Shown: positions 8,980-17,218 of the stretch, one piece after another
Layout of the letters: each line of letters opens with the position of its first letter
How positions within the stretch are numbered: the first letter of the stretch is position 1
NCBI GenBank assembly: GCA_958434805.1
Contig: CAUBDX010000014.1
Coordinates: forward strand, 1 to 63,890
Source: an uncultured Phocaeicola sp.
GTDB lineage: Bacteria > Bacteroidota > Bacteroidia > Bacteroidales > Bacteroidaceae
DNA: 63,890 nucleotides
Direction of reading: 5' to 3'
Notes under the pieces: model-generated
Told to the model about the DNA's origin: nothing
Databases searched by the model: none
What the model saw: only the letters and a program-made list of their open reading frames with translations
Program-made: the position numbers and the translations under genes

Positions 8980-10542
8980 ATGACAGACAAACTTTTTATT
9001 GCTTTATTTTCCGGTATCACTCTGTTCAATCAGCCAGTCCAAGGACAAGAGGCCGTGAAATTTATAATCCAATCAGATCATCCACAGCAGACCATGGAAT
9101 ACTTCAGTGCCTCGGATGCATGGAGCATGAACCGCATAGGCTTATGGTCGGAAAAAGTACAGAATCAAGTTGCCGACTGGCTCTTCAGTACTGAAAATGA
9201 TGAAAAAGGGTATCCTAAAGGAATTGGACTGAGTCTTTGGCGATTCAATATCGGAGCTGGAAGCGCTGAACAAGGTGAAGCCAGTCAAATTAATCCTCTA
9301 ACACGTACGGAATGTTTCCTGACTGGCAATGGAGCTTATAACTGGGAAAAACAAACCGGACAGCGCCGGTTCCTGCATTTAGCAAAAGAACGGGGTGTAA
9401 ATCGTTTTTTAGGTTTTCTTAATTCACCTCCGGTATATTATACGGAAAACGGCCTTGCTACAAATACAGGGAGAGGGGGTACATTTAATCTTAAGAAAGA
9501 ACATTATCCTGATTTTGCACGCTTTCTTGCCGATGTGGTAGAAGGGGTAGAAAAACATGATGGCATTAAATTCAATTATATCTGTCCGGTCAACGAACCC
9601 GATGGACACTGGAACTGGACTGGGCCTAAACAAGAAGGCACTCCGGCTACAAACCGTGAAATAGCCCAAGCTGTCCGACTCATCAGTAAAGAGTTCAGCA
9701 ACAGAGGTATTGACTCGAAGATTCTCATCAATGAGTCTTCTGATTACCGGTGCATGTACAGCACACACATGACAGACTGGCAGCGAGGTTTCCATATCCA
9801 GTCATTCTTCAATCCGGATAGTACAGCTACTTATGTAGGGAATCTTCCTAATGTACCCCGGCTGATTGCCGGTCACAGTTATTGGACCAATACTCCTCTC
9901 GACAACCTTCGCAACATCCGATGTGCGCTTCGCGACACGCTCGACAAATACGATGTTGATTTTTGGCAAACCGAAGTCTGTATCATGGGAAATGATGAAG
10001 AAATAGGTGGAGGTGGAGGTTATGACTTCACCATGAAGACTGCTCTTTATGTGGCCCGTGTTATCCATCACGATTTGGTTTATGCCAAGGCCAAGAGCTG
10101 GCAGTGGTGGCGCTCCATCGGTGGAGATTATAAAGACGGGCTTTTACGTGAATACCCTGACGAAAACGGGAAAGATGGAAAAGTGGTTGACTCTAAATTA
10201 ATGTGGGCACTTGGAAATTACAGCCGTTTTATCCGGCCGGGAGCCGTACGGCTTACCGTTTCTGCCACTGACAAACAAGGAAAGGTCATTGCGGAAGGAG
10301 ATACTGACCCTCATGGAATCATGTGCAGTGCTTACCGCAATACCGACGGAAAACTGGTTACTGTAGTGATAAACTATGCAGCTACGGCCAAAGACTTCAC
10401 GCTTCATGCTGACAAGAAGAACTGGACAATGTATCGCACCTCTGACATAGCGGGCGAAAATCTTGCTCCGGTAGGCAAAGCCCAAAGCGGAAGAAAACTG
10501 CAGATACCTGCACGTTCTATCGTTACATTCGTAAGCCTCTGA
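8980..10542 (+). CDS. Secreted glycoside hydrolase family 30 enzyme
   Basis: A 520-residue protein with an N-terminal signal peptide (MTDKLFIALFSGITLFN then ...QGQEA). The catalytic (beta/alpha)8 domain carries an acid/base Glu at 206 in CPVNEPDGHWNW and a nucleophile Glu at 332 in WQTEVCIMG, and is followed by the small C-terminal beta-domain typical of GH30. GH30 enzymes cut beta-1,6-glucan, beta-1,6-galactan, xylan or related chains. The QEGTPATN segment after the acid/base reminds me of beta-1,6-galactanases, but this is weak. I chose the ATG at 8980 because an upstream start at 8899 would overlap the -7 box and precede the signal peptide. It is divergent from the HTCS and probably controlled by it. 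Confidence 0.85.
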   Translation: MTDKLFIALFSGITLFNQPVQGQEAVKFIIQSDHPQQTMEYFSASDAWSMNRIGLWSEKVQNQVADWLFSTENDEKGYPKGIGLSLWRFNIGAGSAEQGEASQINPLTRTECFLTGNGAYNWEKQTGQRRFLHLAKERGVNRFLGFLNSPPVYYTENGLATNTGRGGTFNLKKEHYPDFARFLADVVEGVEKHDGIKFNYICPVNEPDGHWNWTGPKQEGTPATNREIAQAVRLISKEFSNRGIDSKILINESSDYRCMYSTHMTDWQRGFHIQSFFNPDSTATYVGNLPNVPRLIAGHSYWTNTPLDNLRNIRCALRDTLDKYDVDFWQTEVCIMGNDEEIGGGGGYDFTMKTALYVARVIHHDLVYAKAKSWQWWRSIGGDYKDGLLREYPDENGKDGKVVDSKLMWALGNYSRFIRPGAVRLTVSATDKQGKVIAEGDTDPHGIMCSAYRNTDGKLVTVVINYAATAKDFTLHADKKNWTMYRTSDIAGENLAPVGKAQSGRKLQIPARSIVTFVSL

Positions 10543-10564
10543 CAGATAAAGCCTTAAGTTGCTT

Positions 10565-10674
10565 CACCATAAAGACTCCAGTTTTCCTTGAAGAAACTCT
10601 GGTTTTTCCTTGAAGAAACTGGAGTTTTCTCTTGAAGAAACTGGAGTTTTCTCTTGGAAAAACTCTGGCTTTCC
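10565..10674. repeat. Five tandem 22-bp units
   Basis: Five consecutive 22-base units start at 10565, 10587, 10609, 10631 and 10653. Units 3 and 4 are identical (CTTGAAGAAACTGGAGTTTT plus CT). The central core varies: ACTCCAG in unit 1, ACTCTGG in units 2 and 5, ACTGGAG in units 3 and 4. CTCCAG and CTGGAG are reverse complements, so units of opposite core can pair into hairpins. The array lies between the GH30 stop and the radA promoter. The period is not a multiple of three, so it is not coding. Confidence 0.85.
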
Positions 10675-10776
10675 CCCGATAAACGAAAAAGACTTTGTAT
10701 ACCGTCTTTCCTCCATCCCTATATCTGCCATATAAAATTCTACCGTCACCCCCAAATACCGAGCACTTATTTTTCG

Positions 10777-10784
10777 TACCTTTG
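10777..10784 (+). promoter_or_regulatory. -7 box before radA
   Basis: TACCTTTG fits TAnnTTTG, 25 bases before the radA ATG. No good -33 box is seen. Confidence 0.5.
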
Positions 10785-10808
10785 CCGCAAACAACGATTA
10801 AAAGAGGT

Positions 10809-12182
10809 ATGGCAAAAGAAAAGACTGTATATGTATGTACAAACTGTGGGCAAGAATCACCTAAATGGATAGGAAAATGTCCTTCTTGCGGTCAATGGAA
10901 TACCTTTGTTGAAGAATTAGTCCGCAAAGAAACCATTGTAGCCAAACATGTCGCCCATGGCATAGAATCTGTACGTTCAAAGCCTCAACACTTAAAAGAA
11001 ATAGTCTCCAATGACGAACAGCGCATCAACATGAAAGATGAAGAACTGAACCGTGTTTTAGGAGGAGGACTCGTACAAGGCTCACTCACCTTAATCGGCG
11101 GCGAACCCGGTATCGGAAAATCAACCCTCATCCTACAAACCGTTCTCCACCTGCCTGAGCATAAAATTCTCTATGTGTCGGGTGAAGAAAGTGCACGCCA
11201 GCTTAAGCTTCGTGCCGACCGTATTCCACATCCGGAAACCGAGAACTTACTTATTGCGTGCGAAACTTCTCTGGAGCAGATTTTCACGCATATAAAAAAT
11301 ACAGCCCCCGATTTGGTTATCATTGACTCTATCCAAACCATATCTACAGAAAACATTGATTCATCACCCGGAAGCCTCGTACAAGTGCGCGAATGTTCGG
11401 CAGCCATTCTTAAATTTGCCAAAGAAACCGGAACTCCCGTCATCCTTATCGGACATATAAACAAAGAAGGAAGCATTGCCGGTCCTAAAGTTTTAGAGCA
11501 TATAGTTGATACTGTATTGCAATTTGAAGGTGACCAGCACTATATGTACCGCATTTTACGAAGTATTAAGAACCGATTCGGAAGCACTGCCGAATTAGGC
11601 ATTTACGAAATGCGGCAAGATGGATTGCGACAGGTAAGTAATCCGTCTGAATTATTGCTTACACAAGACCATGAAGGCATGAGCGGAGTAGCCATCGCTT
11701 GTGCCGTAGAAGGCATACGCCCTTTCCTCATTGAGGTGCAGGCACTGGTCAGCACAGCAGCCTATGGTATGCCACAACGCTCTGCCACAGGATTCGACCT
11801 TCGCCGTATGAATATGCTCTTGGCTGTACTCGAAAAACGTGTCGGATTTAAATTGGCTCAAAAAGATGTGTTTCTGAATATCGCCGGAGGATTAAAAGTC
11901 AATGACCCAGCCATCGACCTCGCCGTTATCAGTGCCATTCTTTCAAGTAATATGGATACGGAAATAGAACCGGATATATGTATGGCTGGCGAAGTAGGGC
12001 TAAGTGGAGAAATCCGTCCGGTAAACCGGGTTGAACAACGCATCAGCGAAGCTGAAAAATTAGGATTCAAGCGTATGTTAGTGCCCAAACATAACTTACA
12101 GGGACTAGATAAGAAAAAAATAAAAATCCAACTCATCCCTGTACGAAAAGTGGAAGAGGCTTTTCGGGAACTATTCGGATGA
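10809..12182 (+). CDS. radA: DNA repair protein RadA/Sms
   Basis: A 457-residue protein starting MAKEKTVYVCTNCG. It has a four-cysteine zinc finger (C10, C13, C24, C27), a RecA-like ATPase with Walker A lysine K104 in GEPGIGKST, the RadA-specific KNRFG motif starting at K254, and a C-terminal Lon-protease-like domain. The family drives branch migration of recombination intermediates in the cytoplasm. The start was placed at the ATG at 10809, following AAAGAGGT, because it gives the normal N-terminus and leaves the -7 box upstream; a longer in-frame reading from 10695 would overlap that promoter. Confidence 0.97.
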   Translation: MAKEKTVYVCTNCGQESPKWIGKCPSCGQWNTFVEELVRKETIVAKHVAHGIESVRSKPQHLKEIVSNDEQRINMKDEELNRVLGGGLVQGSLTLIGGEPGIGKSTLILQTVLHLPEHKILYVSGEESARQLKLRADRIPHPETENLLIACETSLEQIFTHIKNTAPDLVIIDSIQTISTENIDSSPGSLVQVRECSAAILKFAKETGTPVILIGHINKEGSIAGPKVLEHIVDTVLQFEGDQHYMYRILRSIKNRFGSTAELGIYEMRQDGLRQVSNPSELLLTQDHEGMSGVAIACAVEGIRPFLIEVQALVSTAAYGMPQRSATGFDLRRMNMLLAVLEKRVGFKLAQKDVFLNIAGGLKVNDPAIDLAVISAILSSNMDTEIEPDICMAGEVGLSGEIRPVNRVEQRISEAEKLGFKRMLVPKHNLQGLDKKKIKIQLIPVRKVEEAFRELFG

Positions 12183-12292
12183 CATTGGTTCTCTACTGCA
12201 ACAAAGATATTCAAAATTCATTCGTCTTTAAAGCCTTAACTCTTTTAAAAATCCACAAAGCAGGTTTACATTACGAATGAATATCATGCAGA

Positions 12293-12330
12293 TGGGCAAC
12301 AGGACATCAGGAACTTCTTTCTGTTGCCCA
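12293..12330. repeat. 10-bp perfect inverted repeat
   Basis: TGGGCAACAG (12293-12302) pairs with CTGTTGCCCA (12321-12330) across an 18-base loop. There is no T tract. It lies in the 234-bp gap between radA and the flavoprotein gene and may be an attenuator or a weak terminator. Confidence 0.4.
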
Positions 12331-12416
12331 CAAAGAAGAAAAACTTAAAAGCTATTTTTTATGAAAATCTTCAGTGAAACTCTATCTTCTCTGAAGAAAA
12401 CAATAACCTCAAAAAT

Positions 12417-14075
12417 ATGATTCACGAATATCAATTACGCGTTCTGCCCGAACAGGCAGCTAATGAACAGTCACTCAAACAGTATATCAGCCGGGAAAAA
12501 GGGCTTGATATCCGCACCATCAATGCCATTCGCATACTGAAACGGAGCATTGATGCACGGCAACGTACCATTTATATCAACATAAAAGCCCAGGTTTTTA
12601 TCAATGAGCAGCCTCAGGAAGAAGAATTTATCCATACGGTTTATCAAAATGTAGAAGGCAAACAGCCGGTAATCGTTGTAGGAGCCGGACCCGGAGGACT
12701 CTTTGCTGCCTTGCGGCTTATAGAACTCGGCTTCCGTCCCATCGTCGTGGAACGCGGAAAGAATGTACGCGAACGCAAAGAAGACTTGGCACGAATCAGC
12801 CGAGAGCATAAAGTCAATGCTGAATCCAACTATAGTTTCGGAGAAGGTGGTGCTGGCGCTTACTCTGACGGTAAGCTCTACACCCGAAGTAAAAAACGCG
12901 GAAATGTAGATAAAATACTAAATGTGTTCTGTCAACATGGCGCAAGTACCTCCATTCTCATCGATGCACATCCACACATAGGAACAGATAAATTGCCGCG
13001 CGTCATAGAGAATATGCGTAATACCATCTTATCTTGTGGTGGAGAAGTGTATTTTCAAACCCGCATGGATGCGCTTATCATCAAGAACAATCAGGTTATC
13101 GGCATTGAAACCAATACAGGTAAAACCTTCCGTGGTCCGGTTATCCTTGCCACAGGACACTCAGCCCGCGACGTATATCGCTGGCTCTATGCCCATAACA
13201 TTCCTTTGGAAAGCAAAGGGATAGCCGTGGGAGTTCGTCTGGAACACCCGTCGATGTTAATAGACCAAATACAATATCACAATAAAAACGGAAGGGGGAA
13301 ATATCTGCCCGCAGCCGAATATAGCTTTGTGCAACAGGTTGACGGACGAGGCGTTTACAGTTTCTGTATGTGCCCGGGAGGATTTGTTGTACCGGCAGCC
13401 AGCGGTCCCCACCAATTAGTAGTCAATGGCATGAGCCCCAGCAACCGGGGAACGCAATGGAGCAACTCTGGGATGGTAGTAGAAATTCGACCGGAAGATT
13501 TAAACGATTCCGCATTGCAGCTACAAACCTGTGACTTGATTCCCGGATCTGCCGAAGAGCAAACCGAAATCTTGATGCGTAACAGTCAACCGCAATCAGT
13601 CAGTCAAGGACACATTCTTGCCATGATGCGTTTTCAGGAAAAACTGGAGCAGATTTGCTGGCTACAAGGCAATATGCGGCAAACAGCTCCTGCTCAGCGC
13701 ATGGTTGACTTTACACGTAAAAAGTTAAGCTATGACTTGCCTAAAAGTTCTTACAGTCCCGGACTGGTATCCTCTCCTCTTCATTTTTGGTTGCCTCCAT
13801 TTATCGGTGAACGCCTGAGCAAAGGCTTTCAGGCATTCGGAAAAAGCTCACGAGGATTTTTAACCAACGAAGCGGTAATGATTGCCATCGAGACGCGTAC
13901 ATCGGCGCCTGTTCGAATCGTCCGTAATAATGAAACCTTACAGCATATCTCTATTGAAGGTTTATTCCCCTGTGGAGAAGGTGCCGGATATGCGGGAGGT
14001 ATCGTTTCGGCTGGTATTGACGGAGAACGGTGTGCCGAAGCTGCTGCTGCCTATATGAATGCAATCAAGCAATAG
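12417..14075 (+). CDS. FAD-dependent dehydrogenase, COG2509 type
   Basis: A 552-residue soluble flavoprotein. After an N-terminal alpha/beta domain of about 80 residues comes a Rossmann FAD-binding motif, VVGAGPGGLFAALR, at about residue 86. It then has GEGGAGAYSDGKLYTR and, near the C-terminus, GLFPCGEGAGYAGGIVSAGIDG, which close the FAD site. This is the layout of the widespread uncharacterised COG2509 dehydrogenases; substrate and pathway are not known to me. No signal peptide. It is a single gene after radA, with its own short leader, and converges on gltA. Confidence 0.85.
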   Translation: MIHEYQLRVLPEQAANEQSLKQYISREKGLDIRTINAIRILKRSIDARQRTIYINIKAQVFINEQPQEEEFIHTVYQNVEGKQPVIVVGAGPGGLFAALRLIELGFRPIVVERGKNVRERKEDLARISREHKVNAESNYSFGEGGAGAYSDGKLYTRSKKRGNVDKILNVFCQHGASTSILIDAHPHIGTDKLPRVIENMRNTILSCGGEVYFQTRMDALIIKNNQVIGIETNTGKTFRGPVILATGHSARDVYRWLYAHNIPLESKGIAVGVRLEHPSMLIDQIQYHNKNGRGKYLPAAEYSFVQQVDGRGVYSFCMCPGGFVVPAASGPHQLVVNGMSPSNRGTQWSNSGMVVEIRPEDLNDSALQLQTCDLIPGSAEEQTEILMRNSQPQSVSQGHILAMMRFQEKLEQICWLQGNMRQTAPAQRMVDFTRKKLSYDLPKSSYSPGLVSSPLHFWLPPFIGERLSKGFQAFGKSSRGFLTNEAVMIAIETRTSAPVRIVRNNETLQHISIEGLFPCGEGAGYAGGIVSAGIDGERCAEAAAAYMNAIKQ

Positions 14076-14116
14076 AGGTGGGGACTGGCTTCTTTCCCCA
14101 TTCTCTAAGACTATGC

Positions 14117-14326
14117 AGCATGTAGGCAAAACCTGCGTCCTACACCCTTCTACACTGCACCCTACACTTATCAACAGTCTTATGCCTAAGGCTTTACTCC
14201 TAAAACGTGTAGGGTGCAATCAATTTTCGTGGAAAACTTGGTTTTTAAGGAAGAAAGAATGCTTTCCAATCATAGTAACGACAACGGCAAGTCATTAGTA
14301 ACGACCAAGCACCGTTATTACTAAGC
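14117..14326 (+). repeat. Iteron-like repeat block, copy A (no gene attached)
   Basis: This block fills most of the gap between the flavoprotein and gltA. It holds GTGTAGG/CCTACAC heptamers at 14120-14126 (one mismatch), 14139-14145, 14149-14155 (one mismatch), 14161-14167 and 14207-14213. It also holds a perfect 12-bp inverted repeat TGCACCCTACAC (14156-14167) / GTGTAGGGTGCA (14207-14218), then two AGTAACGAC repeats near 14274 and 14297. The same arrangement in the same order occurs at 56035-56262 beside a VirE/BT4734-type helicase gene. Here there is no such gene. Confidence 0.8.
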
Positions 14327-14419
14327 AGTTTCAAGTATTCATATATAAGATAAAAAATTCCATACAGCCCCAGTCTGGTCGGTTCATTGCCCGGACTATA
14401 CTTCACAGACAAACAGCTA

Positions 14420-14467
14420 TAAAAAAGAATCGCCAAGACACGTTAAATACAATGCCTCGGCGATTCT
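14420..14467 (-). terminator. Terminator of the acn-icd-gltA operon
   Basis: The stem AGAATCGCC (14426-14434) / GGCGATTCT (14459-14467) is followed on the minus strand by a T run (plus-strand A run at 14421-14426). It lies 11 bases after the gltA stop. Confidence 0.8.
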
Positions 14468-14478
14468 AAATTTTGCAA

Positions 14479-15819
14479 TCAGCGAGCAGAAATAGGGGTA
14501 TAATCCACCTCTTCCAACACGTTTTTATAAGCTGGACGGATAATGCGTCGTCCCTCAAAATTCAGTTCCTCAATACGGTGAGCCGTCCATCCCACAATGC
14601 GAGCCATAGCAAAGAGAGGTGTATAAATTTCAACCGGAAGTCCCATCATTTCGTAAATGAATCCCGAATACAAATCTACATTGGCACAAACCTGCTTTTT
14701 CACTCCTTTCACTTTCTTAAAGCACTCTATTGCCCGCTGCTCTATCAATTCAAGGAATGCAAACTCTTCTTCACATCCTTTTTCGGCTACCAGCTCACCG
14801 GCCAACTCTTTCAGCAACATGGCACGCGGGTCTGAAATCGTATAAACGGCATGGCCAATACCATATATTAATCCACTGCCATCGTATGCTTCCTTGTTTA
14901 GCATGCGTATCAGATAAGTATCTATTTCATCCACATTCTTCCAGTCAGAAATAGATTCTTTCAAGTGATGAAACATCTTTACTACCTGAATATTGGCACC
15001 GCCATGCAAAGGACCTTTGAGCGAGCCGATACCAGCTGCGATACTTGAATAGGTATCGGTACGAGTGGAACTGGTGACACGCACGGTAAACGTTGAGTTA
15101 TTACCACCTCCATGTTCTGCCTGCAATACCAGCAATAAATCAAGCATACGAGCTTCAAGAGGTGTATAATCTTTTTTCATCATATAGAGAAAATTCTCTG
15201 CCAAAGAAAGATTCTCATGCGGATGACGGATATGTAAAGAGCGTCCATGCATACTATGCCGGTAGATATTATAGGCATACGCTATAATAGTAGGAAACTT
15301 TGAAATCAACTCAATAGACTGCCGCATCAAATTATCACGCGAAATATCATCCGGATTAGGATCGAATGTATACATTTCAAGTACACTGCGAGCCAGAATA
15401 TTCATAATATTCTGCCCTTCCAAATCAATGATGTTCATTGTGGTTTTCTTATCCAACGGCATATTATCATTAATCAGTTCCTTAAAGGAATTAAGCTGTT
15501 CGGCATCAGGCAACTCTCCGGAAAGCAGCAAATAAGCCACTTCTTCGAAGCCGAAACGTTTTTCCTTCAAGAGCGCATGAGCAATATCATCCAAGTCATA
15601 ACCTCGGTAAAACAGTTTTCCGGGAATCGGCTTCAACCCTGCTTCCGTCCGCTCATAACCCACCACGTTACCTATTTTTGTCAACCCCACCAATACACCA
15701 GTTCCGTCTTCATTACGCAAACCTCGTTTTACATTATATTTAGCAAACAGTTCGTTATCTATTTTACAAGCATGTTTCGCGCATTCCGAGAGCTTATATA
15801 CGATGTATTCTTTCTTCAT
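14479..15819 (-). CDS. gltA: Citrate synthase
   Basis: A 446-residue cytoplasmic enzyme that condenses oxaloacetate and acetyl-CoA to citrate. Family motifs seen are KLFYRGYDLDDIAHALL near the N-terminus, EHGGGNNSTFTVRVTSS around the substrate histidine, LKGPLHGGAN and YGIGHAVYTISDPRA. It is the last gene of a three-gene minus-strand run, 12 bases after icd, and is followed by a strong terminator. With aconitase and isocitrate dehydrogenase it makes 2-oxoglutarate for glutamate synthesis rather than a full oxidative Krebs cycle; the latter is known for Bacteroides and inferred here. Confidence 0.95.
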   Translation of the reverse strand: MKKEYIVYKLSECAKHACKIDNELFAKYNVKRGLRNEDGTGVLVGLTKIGNVVGYERTEAGLKPIPGKLFYRGYDLDDIAHALLKEKRFGFEEVAYLLLSGELPDAEQLNSFKELINDNMPLDKKTTMNIIDLEGQNIMNILARSVLEMYTFDPNPDDISRDNLMRQSIELISKFPTIIAYAYNIYRHSMHGRSLHIRHPHENLSLAENFLYMMKKDYTPLEARMLDLLLVLQAEHGGGNNSTFTVRVTSSTRTDTYSSIAAGIGSLKGPLHGGANIQVVKMFHHLKESISDWKNVDEIDTYLIRMLNKEAYDGSGLIYGIGHAVYTISDPRAMLLKELAGELVAEKGCEEEFAFLELIEQRAIECFKKVKGVKKQVCANVDLYSGFIYEMMGLPVEIYTPLFAMARIVGWTAHRIEELNFEGRRIIRPAYKNVLEEVDYTPISAR

Positions 15820-15831
15820 AACTCTATCTTA

Positions 15832-17091
15832 TTACAATAATTCCACAATACGTTTTCCAAAGTCATCCGTAGCAAGTGTTTTGCCATTCGGCATAAAACG
15901 AGCCAAATCGGCTGTTGCTTCACCTAAAGAAAAGGCTTTTTCAAGAGCCGCCGTAACAAGTTCGGCTGCTTCTTTCCATCCTAAGTACTCTAACATCATC
16001 ACCGATGATAATAACAAAGAACAAGGATTCACTACATTCTTCCCTGCAATATTGGGAGCCGTCCCGTGAGTTGCTTCAAATATAGCATGTCCACTCAAGT
16101 AGTTAATATTAGCTCCCGGTGCAATGCCGATACCTCCCACCATAGCTGCTAATTGATCGGAAACATAGTCTCCATTCAAATTCAAAGTTGCGATAACCGA
16201 ATATTCTTCAGGTATCAGCAATGTGTTTTGCAAAAATGCATCGGCAATACAATCCTTAACAATGATTTTTCCCTCATTGATGGCTTTAGCTACAGCAGCC
16301 TTTGCCGACTCCTCACCCAATTCTTTTTTCAAAGTTTCATAGCGGTTCATCGTAAATGTCTGTTCAGCAAATTCAGTCTCTGCCACCTCATATCCCCAGC
16401 GTTTAAAACCTCCTTCGGTAAATTTCATGATATTTCCCTTATGCACTAAGGTTACAGAAGGTAATTTGTGCTGAATGGCATAACAGATGGCTGCACGAAC
16501 CAAACGTTGTGTTCCTTCCTTTGAAACCGGTTTCACACCAAAAGAAGAGGTTTCAGGGAAACGCACCTTTCTTACCCCCATCTCGTTATATAAGAAGTCA
16601 TAAAACTTTTTTGCTTCGGGGGTTCCCTGCTCCCATTCTATTCCGGCATAAATATCTTCCGTATTTTCCCGGAAAATATGCATATTTACCTTCTGAGGTT
16701 CCTTAACCGGAGAGACGACTCCTTTAAACCAACGCACAGGACGCAGGCAGACATACAAATCGAGGGTTTGACGCAATGCCACATTCAATGAACGGATACC
16801 TCCACCAACCGGAGTTGTCAGAGGACCTTTGATACCCACCAGATACTTGCGAAAAGCCTCCATGGTGGCCTCTGGAAGCCACTCTCCGGTTTGTTCAAAG
16901 GCTTTTCCTCCAGCCAATACTTCTTTCCACTCAATAGAGCGCTTGCCTAAATAAGCCAGTTCTACAGCTGCATTGATTATCTTTTGACAAACAGGAGTTA
17001 TCTCGGCTCCTACTCCATCGCCTTCTATAAAAGGTATAGTTACATGATCGGGAACTACCAGTTTCCCGTCTTTCATTATTATTTCGCTCAT
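15832..17091 (-). CDS. icd: NADP-dependent isocitrate dehydrogenase
   Basis: A protein of 419 residues from the ATG at 17091 ([20 protein letters not shown]). It oxidises and decarboxylates isocitrate to 2-oxoglutarate. Visible family features are [15 protein letters not shown] near the N-terminus, [20 protein letters not shown], the [12 protein letters not shown] substrate loop and [12 protein letters not shown] near the coenzyme site. An in-frame ATG 99 bases further upstream (17190) would add a lysine-rich tail absent from the family, so I prefer 17091. It lies between acn (127-base gap to the chosen start) and gltA. Confidence 0.95.
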   Translation of the reverse strand: MSEIIMKDGKLVVPDHVTIPFIEGDGVGAEITPVCQKIINAAVELAYLGKRSIEWKEVLAGGKAFEQTGEWLPEATMEAFRKYLVGIKGPLTTPVGGGIRSLNVALRQTLDLYVCLRPVRWFKGVVSPVKEPQKVNMHIFRENTEDIYAGIEWEQGTPEAKKFYDFLYNEMGVRKVRFPETSSFGVKPVSKEGTQRLVRAAICYAIQHKLPSVTLVHKGNIMKFTEGGFKRWGYEVAETEFAEQTFTMNRYETLKKELGEESAKAAVAKAINEGKIIVKDCIADAFLQNTLLIPEEYSVIATLNLNGDYVSDQLAAMVGGIGIAPGANINYLSGHAIFEATHGTAPNIAGKNVVNPCSLLLSSVMMLEYLGWKEAAELVTAALEKAFSLGEATADLARFMPNGKTLATDDFGKRIVELL

Positions 17092-17218
17092 TTCTTCGTT
17101 TTTCTTTAGTTTATCCAAAGTTTTTATTGCTTCGCCGTCGGCTTTCCCCTTACTATCTCTCCTGTCTTTTTTCTTTAAATTACAGTTCACGCACCACAGG
17201 AAAGAGAAGACGAGACGA

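Noticed and set aside
10565..10674. CRISPR-like array
   Set aside because: Units are directly adjacent with no spacers.
10564..10794. Minus-strand frame over the 22-bp repeats
   Set aside because: The repeat period is not a multiple of three, so the apparent protein repeats do not stay in frame; it also lies over the radA promoter.
12361..12416. ATG at 12361 as start of the COG2509 gene
   Set aside because: It is not in frame with the protein that begins at 12417.
17092..17190. 33-residue N-terminal extension of isocitrate dehydrogenase
   Set aside because: Lysine-rich and absent from the family; the start at 17091 gives the normal N-terminus.
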